A stretch of DNA of 20,009 nt from RGIG7332 sp045589235 (GTDB lineage Bacteria; Bacillota; Clostridia; Oscillospirales; JAAYXM01), in contig JAZNOR010000075.1 in NCBI GenBank assembly GCA_045589235.1, forward strand, positions 1 through 20,009, read 5' to 3'. The translations under genes were made by a program, and so were the position numbers. Position 1 is the first letter of the stretch, and each line of letters begins with the position of its first letter. Positions 13,712-20,009 of the stretch are shown piece by piece. The notes below the pieces were generated by a model, which was not told where the DNA came from, searched no databases, and was given only the letters and a program-made list of their open reading frames with translations.

Positions 13712-15361
13712 ATGCTACAGGTACAGAGTAATAATAAAAGACAAGTGATTTCACTTGACGGAATCTGGCATTTCCGCAAAGAGGATGAGACTTCTTTCCG
13801 CCCGATAGCAGTTCCTGCAAGCTGGAATGAACAGTATGAGGATTTATATGCATATCACGGTGTTGGTATCTATGAAAAAACTTTTTATGCGCCGAAATTC
13901 ACTTCCGACGAGGCGGTAATTTTACGCTTTGGAAGTGCGCCGCGTGCAACCACCGTTTATGTTAATGACGCCCAGGTAATGTACGACGAGGAGAATGCTC
14001 TCCCGTTTGAGGCAGATATTACAGATGTGCTTCGCGATGGCGAAAATTCACTCCGCGTCGTTTGCGACACATCTCTTGACATTTGGTCGATGCCGCCTGC
14101 AACGCAGCTTGGTGAGGGCGCTCACGTTGGTTTTACCGATTCATTCCCGGATGTTATGTATGACTTCTATCCATACAGCGGTATTCACAGAAGTGTATAT
14201 CTTGCAGTTATGCCGAAGAAGAAAATTGAGGATGTAACAGTTAAAACTTATATTTTAGAAGACGGTACAGCTCGCGTTACATATAAGGTCGAGGGTAATA
14301 CAGATGGAATTTCTGTTACTACCGACGGGCAGGAATCAAATTCTGCCGAGGGCGAATTTATTATCAAAAATCCGCGCATCTGGGGAATTTATAAGCCTGA
14401 ACTTTATAACTTAACCGTTAAAACTGCATATGACGAATATACCGTTCGTTATGGTATCCGTACAATCAAGGTAGTCGGAAACGATATTTTATTAAACGGT
14501 GAGAAGATTTTCTTAAAGGGCTTTGGTAAGCATGAGGACTTCCCGTTAATCGGTAAGGGCTTCTTTGCACCGGGCGTTATGCGCGATTTTGACCTTATGA
14601 AGTCACTTGGCGCAAACTCTTTCAGAACATCACACTATCCGTATGACGAGCAGATGCTTGATATGGCAGACGAACTTGGTATTCTCGTAATTTCAGAAAC
14701 AACGATGGTCGGCCTTTGCGACAGAATGTATACTCGCGAGGGAATGACCGAAAAGTGCTGCAAGATAGTTGAACGTTTAGTGCGTCGTGATAAGAATCAT
14801 CCGTCAGTAATTTCGTGGAGTCTTGCAAACGAGCCTGACCTCAAGATAGAGGAAGGAATGGATTTCTTCAAGGCAATTACCGATACTGCTCGCGCAATCG
14901 ACGATACACGTCCACTTAGCTATGCGGCACACCGTGAAGCATCAGACAACCCACAGGCTAAGTATTTTGACTTTGTAGGAATTAACAAGTACTATGGCTG
15001 GTATGTATGTGCGGCAAATCTTGAGGGCACACTCCCGATGTTCAAGGAATGTATCGAGAGCTTTAATAAAACTTACAACATCCCGGTTTATGTTGCAGAA
15101 TTTGGCTGTGATGCAATCGCCGGCGTGCATACAAATCCGCCGCAGATGTTTAGTGAAGAATATCAGGCTAAGATGCTTAAGCTTCAGTATGAAATGATGA
15201 AGAATGTTCCGTGCTGCTGCGGTTCACACATCTGGGCGTTTGCTGATTTCCGTGTAAACCAGTCACAGCGCAGAGTTGTCGACAACAGAAAGGGTGTCTT
15301 TACACGTACGCGTGACCCGAAGTTGTCATACAACGTAGTAAAGGAAATGTGGAAAGACTAA
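13712..15361 (+). CDS. Beta-glucuronidase, glycoside hydrolase family 2
   Basis: This 549-residue GH2 enzyme is expected to release glucuronic acid from glucuronide conjugates or glycosaminoglycan fragments. It has a sugar-binding jelly roll (about 10-165), an Ig-like domain (about 170-250) and a TIM barrel (about 255-549). The acid/base is Glu374 in LANEPD and the nucleophile Glu463 in VAEFGCD. Asn525 and Lys527 in DNRKGVFTR form the NxK motif that recognises the glucuronate carboxylate, separating it from beta-galactosidases. The segment after SETTMVG (329-334) is about 17 residues shorter than in the Escherichia coli enzyme, so it lacks the long active-site Loop 1. No signal peptide is seen, so it acts inside the cell. 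Equivalent to uidA/gus-type enzymes. Confidence 0.93.
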   Translation: MLQVQSNNKRQVISLDGIWHFRKEDETSFRPIAVPASWNEQYEDLYAYHGVGIYEKTFYAPKFTSDEAVILRFGSAPRATTVYVNDAQVMYDEENALPFEADITDVLRDGENSLRVVCDTSLDIWSMPPATQLGEGAHVGFTDSFPDVMYDFYPYSGIHRSVYLAVMPKKKIEDVTVKTYILEDGTARVTYKVEGNTDGISVTTDGQESNSAEGEFIIKNPRIWGIYKPELYNLTVKTAYDEYTVRYGIRTIKVVGNDILLNGEKIFLKGFGKHEDFPLIGKGFFAPGVMRDFDLMKSLGANSFRTSHYPYDEQMLDMADELGILVISETTMVGLCDRMYTREGMTEKCCKIVERLVRRDKNHPSVISWSLANEPDLKIEEGMDFFKAITDTARAIDDTRPLSYAAHREASDNPQAKYFDFVGINKYYGWYVCAANLEGTLPMFKECIESFNKTYNIPVYVAEFGCDAIAGVHTNPPQMFSEEYQAKMLKLQYEMMKNVPCCCGSHIWAFADFRVNQSQRRVVDNRKGVFTRTRDPKLSYNVVKEMWKD

Positions 15362-15375
15362 TTTCTTTTAGATAT

Positions 15376-15404
15376 AAAAGGCAAGGTGTAAACCTTGCCT
15401 TTTT
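15376..15404 (+). terminator. Terminator after beta-glucuronidase
   Basis: AAAAGGCAAGG pairs with CCTTGCCTTTT around TGTAAA and ends in a T run. It starts 14 bases after the gene. Confidence 0.92.
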
Positions 15405-15450
15405 CTATTGAAAAAAACACCGCATTGTGCTAAAATTTGACTTGTGGATA

Positions 15451-15480
15451 AAAAAGCCTTCCCCTCAAGGGGAAGCCTTT
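15451..15480. repeat. Hairpin repeat related to the one at 79-103
   Basis: AAAGCCTTCCCCT and AGGGGAAGCCTTT form a hairpin with one mismatch. The core TTCCCCTCAAGGGGAA is the same as that at 81-97 except for one A. It follows a complete terminator, so a second terminator is unnecessary and a dispersed-repeat origin is more likely. Confidence 0.55.
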
Positions 15481-15504
15481 GAAAAATAAATTTTTGTCCC
15501 TGAC

Positions 15505-15533
15505 TTGACAAAAGTCGAATTGTGTTGAATGAT
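15505..15533 (+). promoter_or_regulatory. Possible promoter of the DUF2806 gene
   Basis: A consensus TTGACA (15505-15510) is followed after 17 bases by AATGAT, a poor -10 match. The -35 lies inside a short inverted repeat, GACTT (15502-15506) with AAGTC (15512-15516), which could be a regulator site. Confidence 0.3.
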
Positions 15534-15580
15534 GTGGAAATTTATTTAATTTACAAAAGATTAATAATGGGGGATTATGA

Positions 15581-16417
15581 ATGAATAGTTTAATATCTTT
15601 TGATGGATTTTCAGATGTAGTTAATAATTTAATTGATAAAATTTCAAATGCAGTTGGATGGGTGGTATCTCACGATACCCCCAAAAAGATTGCTGTTGAC
15701 ACTTATATAAAAGATATACAAGAAAGCAACTTTGATGCAATAACTAAGGCATCTCTAATAAGTAATGCAAAAAAAACAATAAAAGAATATAGCAATCAAA
15801 GAGATATCGTTAGTATGGCAATAAATACGCTTAATCCTTCAGCTAGACCTAATGATGTTGATGAGGATTGGCTACTGCAGTTTATGGATAAGACACGTCT
15901 TGTTTCTAATTCGGATTTCCAAATTATTTGGGCGAAAATCCTGGCGGAAGAATGTAACTCGCCGGGAGCCATCCCAAAGGCCTTATTACACATATTAGAG
16001 CAGATGGATAAACATTCAGCGGAGTCCTTTATGAAACTTGCTTCTGTTTCTATTAGCTTTATTGATGAAGGAAAAATAGAGTATACTCCTATTGTCCCCA
16101 AAAATAGATTTAACAGTTATTTTAAATCTATGGGAATTAATCTGAATGAATTGATAGAGTTACAGTCTTTGGGATTAATTAATGTTTCAGATGGTTTAAC
16201 TCAATACTCGATGAATTGCGGTACATCAGTTGTTGCTCGATACCATGAACAAAAATATGAACTTCCAAAAACATTTCCTGTTGGAGAGGTTTTATATACT
16301 AGAATTGGTGAAGTTTTGTGCGGAGTTGTGTTTGCTGAAAAGGTTGAAGGTTTTTTTGATAATGTTTGTATTCCTTATTGGAAAGAAACAATTGAAAGCA
16401 TTAAATCTAAATTGTAA
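15581..16417 (+). CDS. DUF2806-like protein of unknown function
   Basis: This 278-residue protein has no signal peptide or clear transmembrane helix. The central region (about 105-155) reads DVDEDWLLQFMDKTRLVSNS, then FQIIWAKILAEE, then GAIPKALLHILEQM; this is the core pattern of DUF2806 proteins, whose activity is not established. The N-terminal 90 residues are helical and the last 130 mixed, with ESFMKLASVSISF and a more hydrophobic segment around 225-255. Codon use is distinctly AT-rich (many TTA, AAT, AGA) compared with its neighbours. It stands alone between related hairpin repeats, suggesting later acquisition. GGGGG is seven bases before the ATG. A defence role is a guess from isolation and composition only. 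Confidence 0.65.
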   Translation: MNSLISFDGFSDVVNNLIDKISNAVGWVVSHDTPKKIAVDTYIKDIQESNFDAITKASLISNAKKTIKEYSNQRDIVSMAINTLNPSARPNDVDEDWLLQFMDKTRLVSNSDFQIIWAKILAEECNSPGAIPKALLHILEQMDKHSAESFMKLASVSISFIDEGKIEYTPIVPKNRFNSYFKSMGINLNELIELQSLGLINVSDGLTQYSMNCGTSVVARYHEQKYELPKTFPVGEVLYTRIGEVLCGVVFAEKVEGFFDNVCIPYWKETIESIKSKL

Positions 16418-16452
16418 TAATAGTTTGCCGATAATAAATATTTACATATCGG

Positions 16453-16483
16453 GCAGGAAAATCTAACATTCCTGCGGGTTTTA
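16453..16483 (+). terminator. Weak candidate terminator after the DUF2806 gene
   Basis: GCAGGAA (16453-16459) pairs with TTCCTGC (16469-16475), followed by GGGTTTTAAT. An alternative overlapping hairpin uses TGCCGATA (about 16424-16431) with TATCGGGCA. The T run is short. Confidence 0.45.
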
Positions 16484-16575
16484 ATGGATTTTGTTCAGAA
16501 AAACAAGAACAGAAAAATAGTAGGTCCTATTATTCACTGTTCGCCTAACTTGACACGAGCCTGATGCTAAAAATC

Positions 16576-16605
16576 TTGTCATCTAGATTATACAGTCTTT
16601 ATAAG
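16576..16605 (+). promoter_or_regulatory. Candidate promoter of trmB
   Basis: TTGTCA (16576-16581) and TATAAG (16600-16605) are spaced by 18 bases. The transcript would have a leader of about 97 bases that contains the hairpin at 16637-16658. The rest of this 291-base gap holds no gene I can support. Confidence 0.45.
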
Positions 16606-16630
16606 AAGGATGTCGAATAAAGTCGAAATC

Positions 16631-16658
16631 AAAAAAGCCTCCCTTTACACAAGGGGGC
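16631..16658. repeat. Degenerate hairpin repeat of the same family
   Basis: GCCTCCCTT and AAGGGGGC pair with a one-base bulge around TACAC, preceded by AAAAAA as at 15451. It looks like a decayed relative of the hairpin at 15451-15480, with the DUF2806 gene lying between the two. It is followed by ATTAGA rather than a T run. Confidence 0.4.
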
Positions 16659-16708
16659 ATTAGATAAATAAAATAACAAATTCAAAGCGGGAAGGATAAA
16701 GTGTTTTT

Positions 16709-17344
16709 ATGAGAATGAGAAGAAAACCGAATTTGGAAAAGAGAATGAGTGAGGTGTCAGCCCTTACCGTTGAAACACCTGAAATTTACCGTGGTAAATG
16801 GAAGGAGAGCTTTAATTTCCCGAAGCTTGCAATCGAAATCGGTTGCGGTAAGGGGCGATTTATTTGCGAAACCGCAAAGCAAAATCCCGACACTCTTTTT
16901 GTTGCAATTGAGCGCGACCGCAATGTTATCGTTATGGCGGCAGAGCGTGCGCAGAAAATGGAAATAAAGAATGTTCGCTTTGTAAATATTGATGCATCAC
17001 ACCTGAGTGAGTTTTTTGAAGACGGTGAAATTTCAAGAATATATCTCAATTTCAGTGACCCGTGGCCGAAATTAAAGCAGGCAAAGCGCCGTTTAACTCA
17101 TAAAAACTTCCTTGCGGAATATGACAAGGTGCTCGGCGAGGATGGTGAAATTTTCTTTAAAACAGACAATGAAAAGCTGTTTGAGTTTTCACTCAACGAA
17201 ATGTCGGGCTATGGATTGATTCTTTCAAACATAACATTTAATCTTCACGCAACGGATATGCCGAATGTGGTAACAGAATATGAAGAGCGTTTCTCCGAGC
17301 AGGGAATGAGAATCTACCGAGTTGAGGCTCGCAAGAGAAAATAA
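16709..17344 (+). CDS. trmB: tRNA (guanine-N7-)-methyltransferase
   Basis: This 211-residue SAM-dependent enzyme methylates guanine 46 at N7 in the variable loop of tRNAs. The N-terminal RMRRKPN segment is typical. The SAM-binding loop IEIGCGKGRF (about 42-51) is followed by acidic Glu in AIERDRN and Asp in NIDASHL. The family motif NFSDPWPKLKQAKRRL (about 114-129) gives catalytic Asp and tRNA-binding basic residues, and the C-terminal VVTEYEERFSEQG is characteristic. GGAAGGA lies 12 bases upstream of the ATG, slightly far. It stands alone between intergenic repeats and the GH95 gene. Confidence 0.97.
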   Translation: MRMRRKPNLEKRMSEVSALTVETPEIYRGKWKESFNFPKLAIEIGCGKGRFICETAKQNPDTLFVAIERDRNVIVMAAERAQKMEIKNVRFVNIDASHLSEFFEDGEISRIYLNFSDPWPKLKQAKRRLTHKNFLAEYDKVLGEDGEIFFKTDNEKLFEFSLNEMSGYGLILSNITFNLHATDMPNVVTEYEERFSEQGMRIYRVEARKRK

Positions 17345-17369
17345 TTATATTATACGATACTTTTGTGCA

Positions 17370-17398
17370 TTGATTTTTATTCTTTTTAAAGTTATAAT
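17370..17398 (+). promoter_or_regulatory. Promoter of the GH95 gene
   Basis: TTGATT (17370-17375) and consensus TATAAT (17393-17398) are spaced by 17 bases. Transcription should start about 20 bases before the ATG at 17426. No terminator is seen between trmB and this promoter. Confidence 0.7.
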
Positions 17399-17425
17399 TG
17401 TAAAAAATGCAGTGGAGGTTTGATT

Positions 17426-19723
17426 ATGCGAGAATATGTAGTGTATAACGACCGCGCCCCTGAAATTTGGGAGCAGTCATTACCGCTTGGCAACGGTAGA
17501 CTTGGCGCGGCATTAATGTGTGGCGTTTCAAAAGAGGTAATTTATTTAAACGAGGAAACCGTCTGGGGCTCAAAGGAAGGCGGAAAGCCAAATCCCAATA
17601 TGCCGGAAAAACTTAAGCAGATTCGTGAGCTGTTTTTAGCAAACAAGCCTGCAGAGGCTGATAAATTAGCCGAGAAAATAATGGGTGATTGCTTTACCAG
17701 AATCTGTTCTTACGAATCAGCGGGAAGGCTCACGATCAATTTGCACGATAATGATAATTGCAAGAATTACGCACATAAGTTAGATGTTATGCGCGGCGTT
17801 GCAACGGTAGAATATGACCGTTTCGGAACACATTACACACGCGAGTGTTTCGTGTCATATCCGGATAATATAATTGCATATCGCGTTACTTCCAATGGAG
17901 ATAAATTAAACGCGTGGATTACATATGACAGAGAATTTACAATGTCTGTAAACTCCGAAAACAACGAGCTTTGCGCAATTGCACACACTATGCGAGGAAA
18001 TCATAAGTTTTCTACCCGTGCGCGTGTTGTAACAGACGGTAAGGTTGAGTGCAAGGATGGAGACCTTTACGTTTCCGATACTAATTCCTTTACCGTTTAT
18101 ATTTCAATTGACACTGAATTTAGAAATGGAGATAATTTTGCAACCGTTGCAAAGTTTCCGACTGATAACTATGACACGGTCAAGGCACGCCATGTTGATG
18201 ATTTCTTAAGCTTTATGACGAGAGCCGATATCTCACTTCCGGAGATTGAAAATGTTGAAAATACATCGGCATATTCACGCTTCCGTGCAATGGGTTGGAA
18301 CGGCTATCACGATGGTGGCCTTGTTGCACTGCTTTGGCAGTACGGCAGATATTTAAACGTTTCAACCGGCAGAGAGGGAACACTTCCGTCTAACCTTCAG
18401 GGCCTTTGGACACAGCATATAATCTCCGAGTGGAGCTCGGACTATCATACAAATATCAATCTCCAGATGAACTATTGGCCGACCGAGGTTACAAACTTAT
18501 CCGACCTTCACAAGCCACTCTTTGACTATATGAATGATTATCTCTTAGAGTCGGGTAAGAACACAGCAAAGGTTGCATACGGAACTCGTGGCTGTGTTGT
18601 TCATCACTTAAGCGATATTTATGGATTTACATCACCTGCTGACGGTCTCTGGGGCATTTGGCCACACGGCGGCAGCTGGCTTTCATATCATATGTGGGAG
18701 CATTATCTCTACACAAAGGATACAGAATTTCTTAAAAACGATGCTTATGAATATTTAAAGCAGATAGCTCTTTTCTTCCTCGATAATATGATGGAAAAGG
18801 ACGGAGTTTTGCACTATGCTCCGTCTTCATCACCGGAGAACAGATATCTTGTTCCGGATGAAAACGGCGAGAAGTATGCTTGCTTCCTTGCAATGAGTTC
18901 AACTATGGACATCGGCATAATCGGCGGTGTTTTCAGAAACTTCCTTGATGCATCGGAAATTCTGGGCATTGACGATGAGGATGTTTGTGCAATTCGTGCA
19001 GCTAAAGAGAAATTACCGCCGTTTAAGGTTGGTAAATTCGGTCAGATTTGCGAATGGATTGAGGACTATGAGGAGACCGAGATTGGCCATCGCCACATTT
19101 CACCTGCATTTGCAATGTATCCGGATAATGCAATTAACAGAAGTACACCGGAGCTTTATAGGGCGGTTGCGGTCAGCATTGACAGACGACTCGGCGGCGG
19201 CATAAATGAGCAAGGTGCAGGTATTTGCAATGTCGGCTGGAGCCTTTCATGGCTTACAAATCTTCTTGCACGTCTCCGTAATGGCGAGAAGGCATATTCA
19301 ATGGTTAGAAGCTATATTTTAGAATGTACTTCGCAGAATTTTATGGACCTCTATCCGCTTCCAAAGGGTAAAAAATGCTTCCAGATTGACGGCAATATGG
19401 GTATGGTTGCGGGAATTTCAGAAATGCTTATCCAGAGCCATGAGGGAGTTGTTGCACTTATCCCTGCAATTCCGAAAATGTGGGCAGACGGTAACTTCAG
19501 AGGCCTTTGCGCACGCGGCGGCTTTGAAGTAGATACCCGTTGGGAAGATATGTCGGTATGTGAATTTACAATTACCGCAAAAGCAGATGATTCCGTAATA
19601 ATTGAACTTCCTGAAACTCAGAAGAATTGCGAGTTTATCGGCTCTGACGGCAAGACATATTCAGCAGTTGATAATAAGATAACACTTAGCGGAATTTCAA
19701 AATTAACCCTTAAAGTTAAATAA
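17426..19723 (+). CDS. Glycoside hydrolase family 95 (alpha-L-fucosidase type)
   Basis: This 765-residue enzyme probably removes terminal alpha-linked L-fucose or L-galactose from host or plant glycans. An N-terminal beta domain (about 1-230; PLGNGRLGAALMCG at 20-33, LNEETVWGS) precedes an (alpha/alpha)6 barrel and a small C-terminal beta domain. Residues expected for the inverting mechanism are present: Asn343 and Asn345 in NINLQMNYWP, Glu471 in SSSPEN and Asp655 in FQIDGN. The motif usually read as HRHxSH is HRHISP here (from His555), so one His is replaced by Pro. No signal peptide is visible, so short imported glycans are the likely substrate. ATG 17426 is chosen because GGAGG is seven bases upstream; TTG 17420 is less likely. 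It has its own promoter. Confidence 0.9.
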   Translation: MREYVVYNDRAPEIWEQSLPLGNGRLGAALMCGVSKEVIYLNEETVWGSKEGGKPNPNMPEKLKQIRELFLANKPAEADKLAEKIMGDCFTRICSYESAGRLTINLHDNDNCKNYAHKLDVMRGVATVEYDRFGTHYTRECFVSYPDNIIAYRVTSNGDKLNAWITYDREFTMSVNSENNELCAIAHTMRGNHKFSTRARVVTDGKVECKDGDLYVSDTNSFTVYISIDTEFRNGDNFATVAKFPTDNYDTVKARHVDDFLSFMTRADISLPEIENVENTSAYSRFRAMGWNGYHDGGLVALLWQYGRYLNVSTGREGTLPSNLQGLWTQHIISEWSSDYHTNINLQMNYWPTEVTNLSDLHKPLFDYMNDYLLESGKNTAKVAYGTRGCVVHHLSDIYGFTSPADGLWGIWPHGGSWLSYHMWEHYLYTKDTEFLKNDAYEYLKQIALFFLDNMMEKDGVLHYAPSSSPENRYLVPDENGEKYACFLAMSSTMDIGIIGGVFRNFLDASEILGIDDEDVCAIRAAKEKLPPFKVGKFGQICEWIEDYEETEIGHRHISPAFAMYPDNAINRSTPELYRAVAVSIDRRLGGGINEQGAGICNVGWSLSWLTNLLARLRNGEKAYSMVRSYILECTSQNFMDLYPLPKGKKCFQIDGNMGMVAGISEMLIQSHEGVVALIPAIPKMWADGNFRGLCARGGFEVDTRWEDMSVCEFTITAKADDSVIIELPETQKNCEFIGSDGKTYSAVDNKITLSGISKLTLKVK

Positions 19724-19801
19724 AAAAAGGCATCTCGTAACGGCGCCTTCACATAGGGAGAAATTGGTTTTGGACTGATCTTTTCCGTTAATAGTGCATC
19801 A

Positions 19802-19840
19802 AAAAAATCGGTAATACGCCAGTATTACCGATTTTTTATT
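19802..19840. terminator. Bidirectional terminator after the GH95 gene
   Basis: A perfect 16-bp stem, AAAAAATCGGTAATAC (19802-19817) with its complement (19822-19837), has a GCCA loop and T run. The A/T symmetry allows termination from either side. It lies 79 bases beyond the GH95 stop. Confidence 0.93.
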
Positions 19841-20009
19841 CTTTCTATTAAACGAAAAATCTCTATCACAAAACTGCAAAGCATCATAAAAACTGCAATT
19901 TTTGATGCAGAGCAAGCAAAAAATAAGCAGATATCCTGACGGATTTCAAATATTTTTTGTGAAGCTCGGCGCTAAAATAGTGTTTTTATGACAAATTATC
20001 CCTGTGTGA
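19841..20009. other. AT-rich intergenic end, no supported gene
   Basis: No complete gene is visible on either strand. An ATG at 19988 is open to the window end but lacks a ribosome binding site. On the minus strand a protein-like frame ending near 19825 lacks a usable start after an upstream stop. The next gene probably begins just outside the window. Confidence 0.4.

Noticed and set aside
16484..16560. Possible tRNA remnant or attachment site around TTCACTGTTCGCC
   Set aside because: No cloverleaf can be drawn and no matching copy occurs elsewhere in the window.
19825..19970. Minus-strand hydrophobic frame near the right end
   Set aside because: An in-frame stop lies upstream and the only ATGs after it leave about 20 codons.
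19988..20009. Start of a new gene at ATG 19988
   Set aside because: No ribosome binding site is present, a TAAAAT box lies only 10 bases upstream, and just seven codons are visible.

Overview
The window looks like chromosome of a low-to-medium GC anaerobic member of the Clostridia (Firmicutes), most likely a gut commensal. This rests on the gene order dgt-dnaG-rpoD, consensus sigma-A promoters and GGAGG ribosome binding sites, a CarD-family regulator, and two glycan-degrading enzymes typical of gut bacteria (beta-glucuronidase and a GH95 fucosidase-type enzyme). The taxonomic guess is inference; no rRNA or other marker is present. I see no rRNA, tRNA or CRISPR array.

Layout. 1-464 is non-coding: a three-hairpin dispersed-repeat-like element (25-103), a good promoter (124-152) and a MITE-like inverted-repeat element (about 167-449). 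465-2766 is a two-gene unit (CPA2-type cation/proton antiporter plus DUF4432 aldose-epimerase-like protein) closed by a terminator. 2784-7712 is a compact phage-derived island. It has two small Cro/CI-type regulators on the minus strand and, divergently, a SLOG-family protein. A strong promoter with an attenuator-like leader then precedes nine tightly overlapping genes: tail-fibre/baseplate-like proteins, two very small ORFs, a BspA-like repeat protein, a holin, an XhlA-like membrane/coiled-coil protein and an amidase endolysin with one SLH motif. Terminase, portal, capsid, tube, tape-measure and integrase genes are all absent, and both island edges lie inside the window.

7761-12991 holds an amino acid:cation symporter followed by dgt, dnaG and rpoD, all on the same strand with short gaps and no convincing terminator between the phage-derived genes and this housekeeping block. 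13106-13579 is a CarD/CdnL-family regulator with its own promoter and terminator. 13712-15361 is a beta-glucuronidase. 15581-16417 is an AT-rich DUF2806-type gene bracketed by related hairpin repeats. 16709-17344 is trmB and 17426-19723 is a GH95 enzyme. The last 170 bases, after a symmetrical terminator, hold no gene I can support.

The most interesting parts are: (i) the orphan tail-fibre/holin/endolysin cassette with its own regulators; (ii) a strong in-frame Shine-Dalgarno and ATG inside the endolysin gene that would make the single SLH motif as a separate 55-residue peptide; (iii) a terminator-like leader between the cassette promoter and its first gene; (iv) a 17-bp palindrome just after the endolysin stop that buries the ribosome binding site of the next gene; and (v) the inverted-repeat element that appears to form the 5' leader of the antiporter gene.
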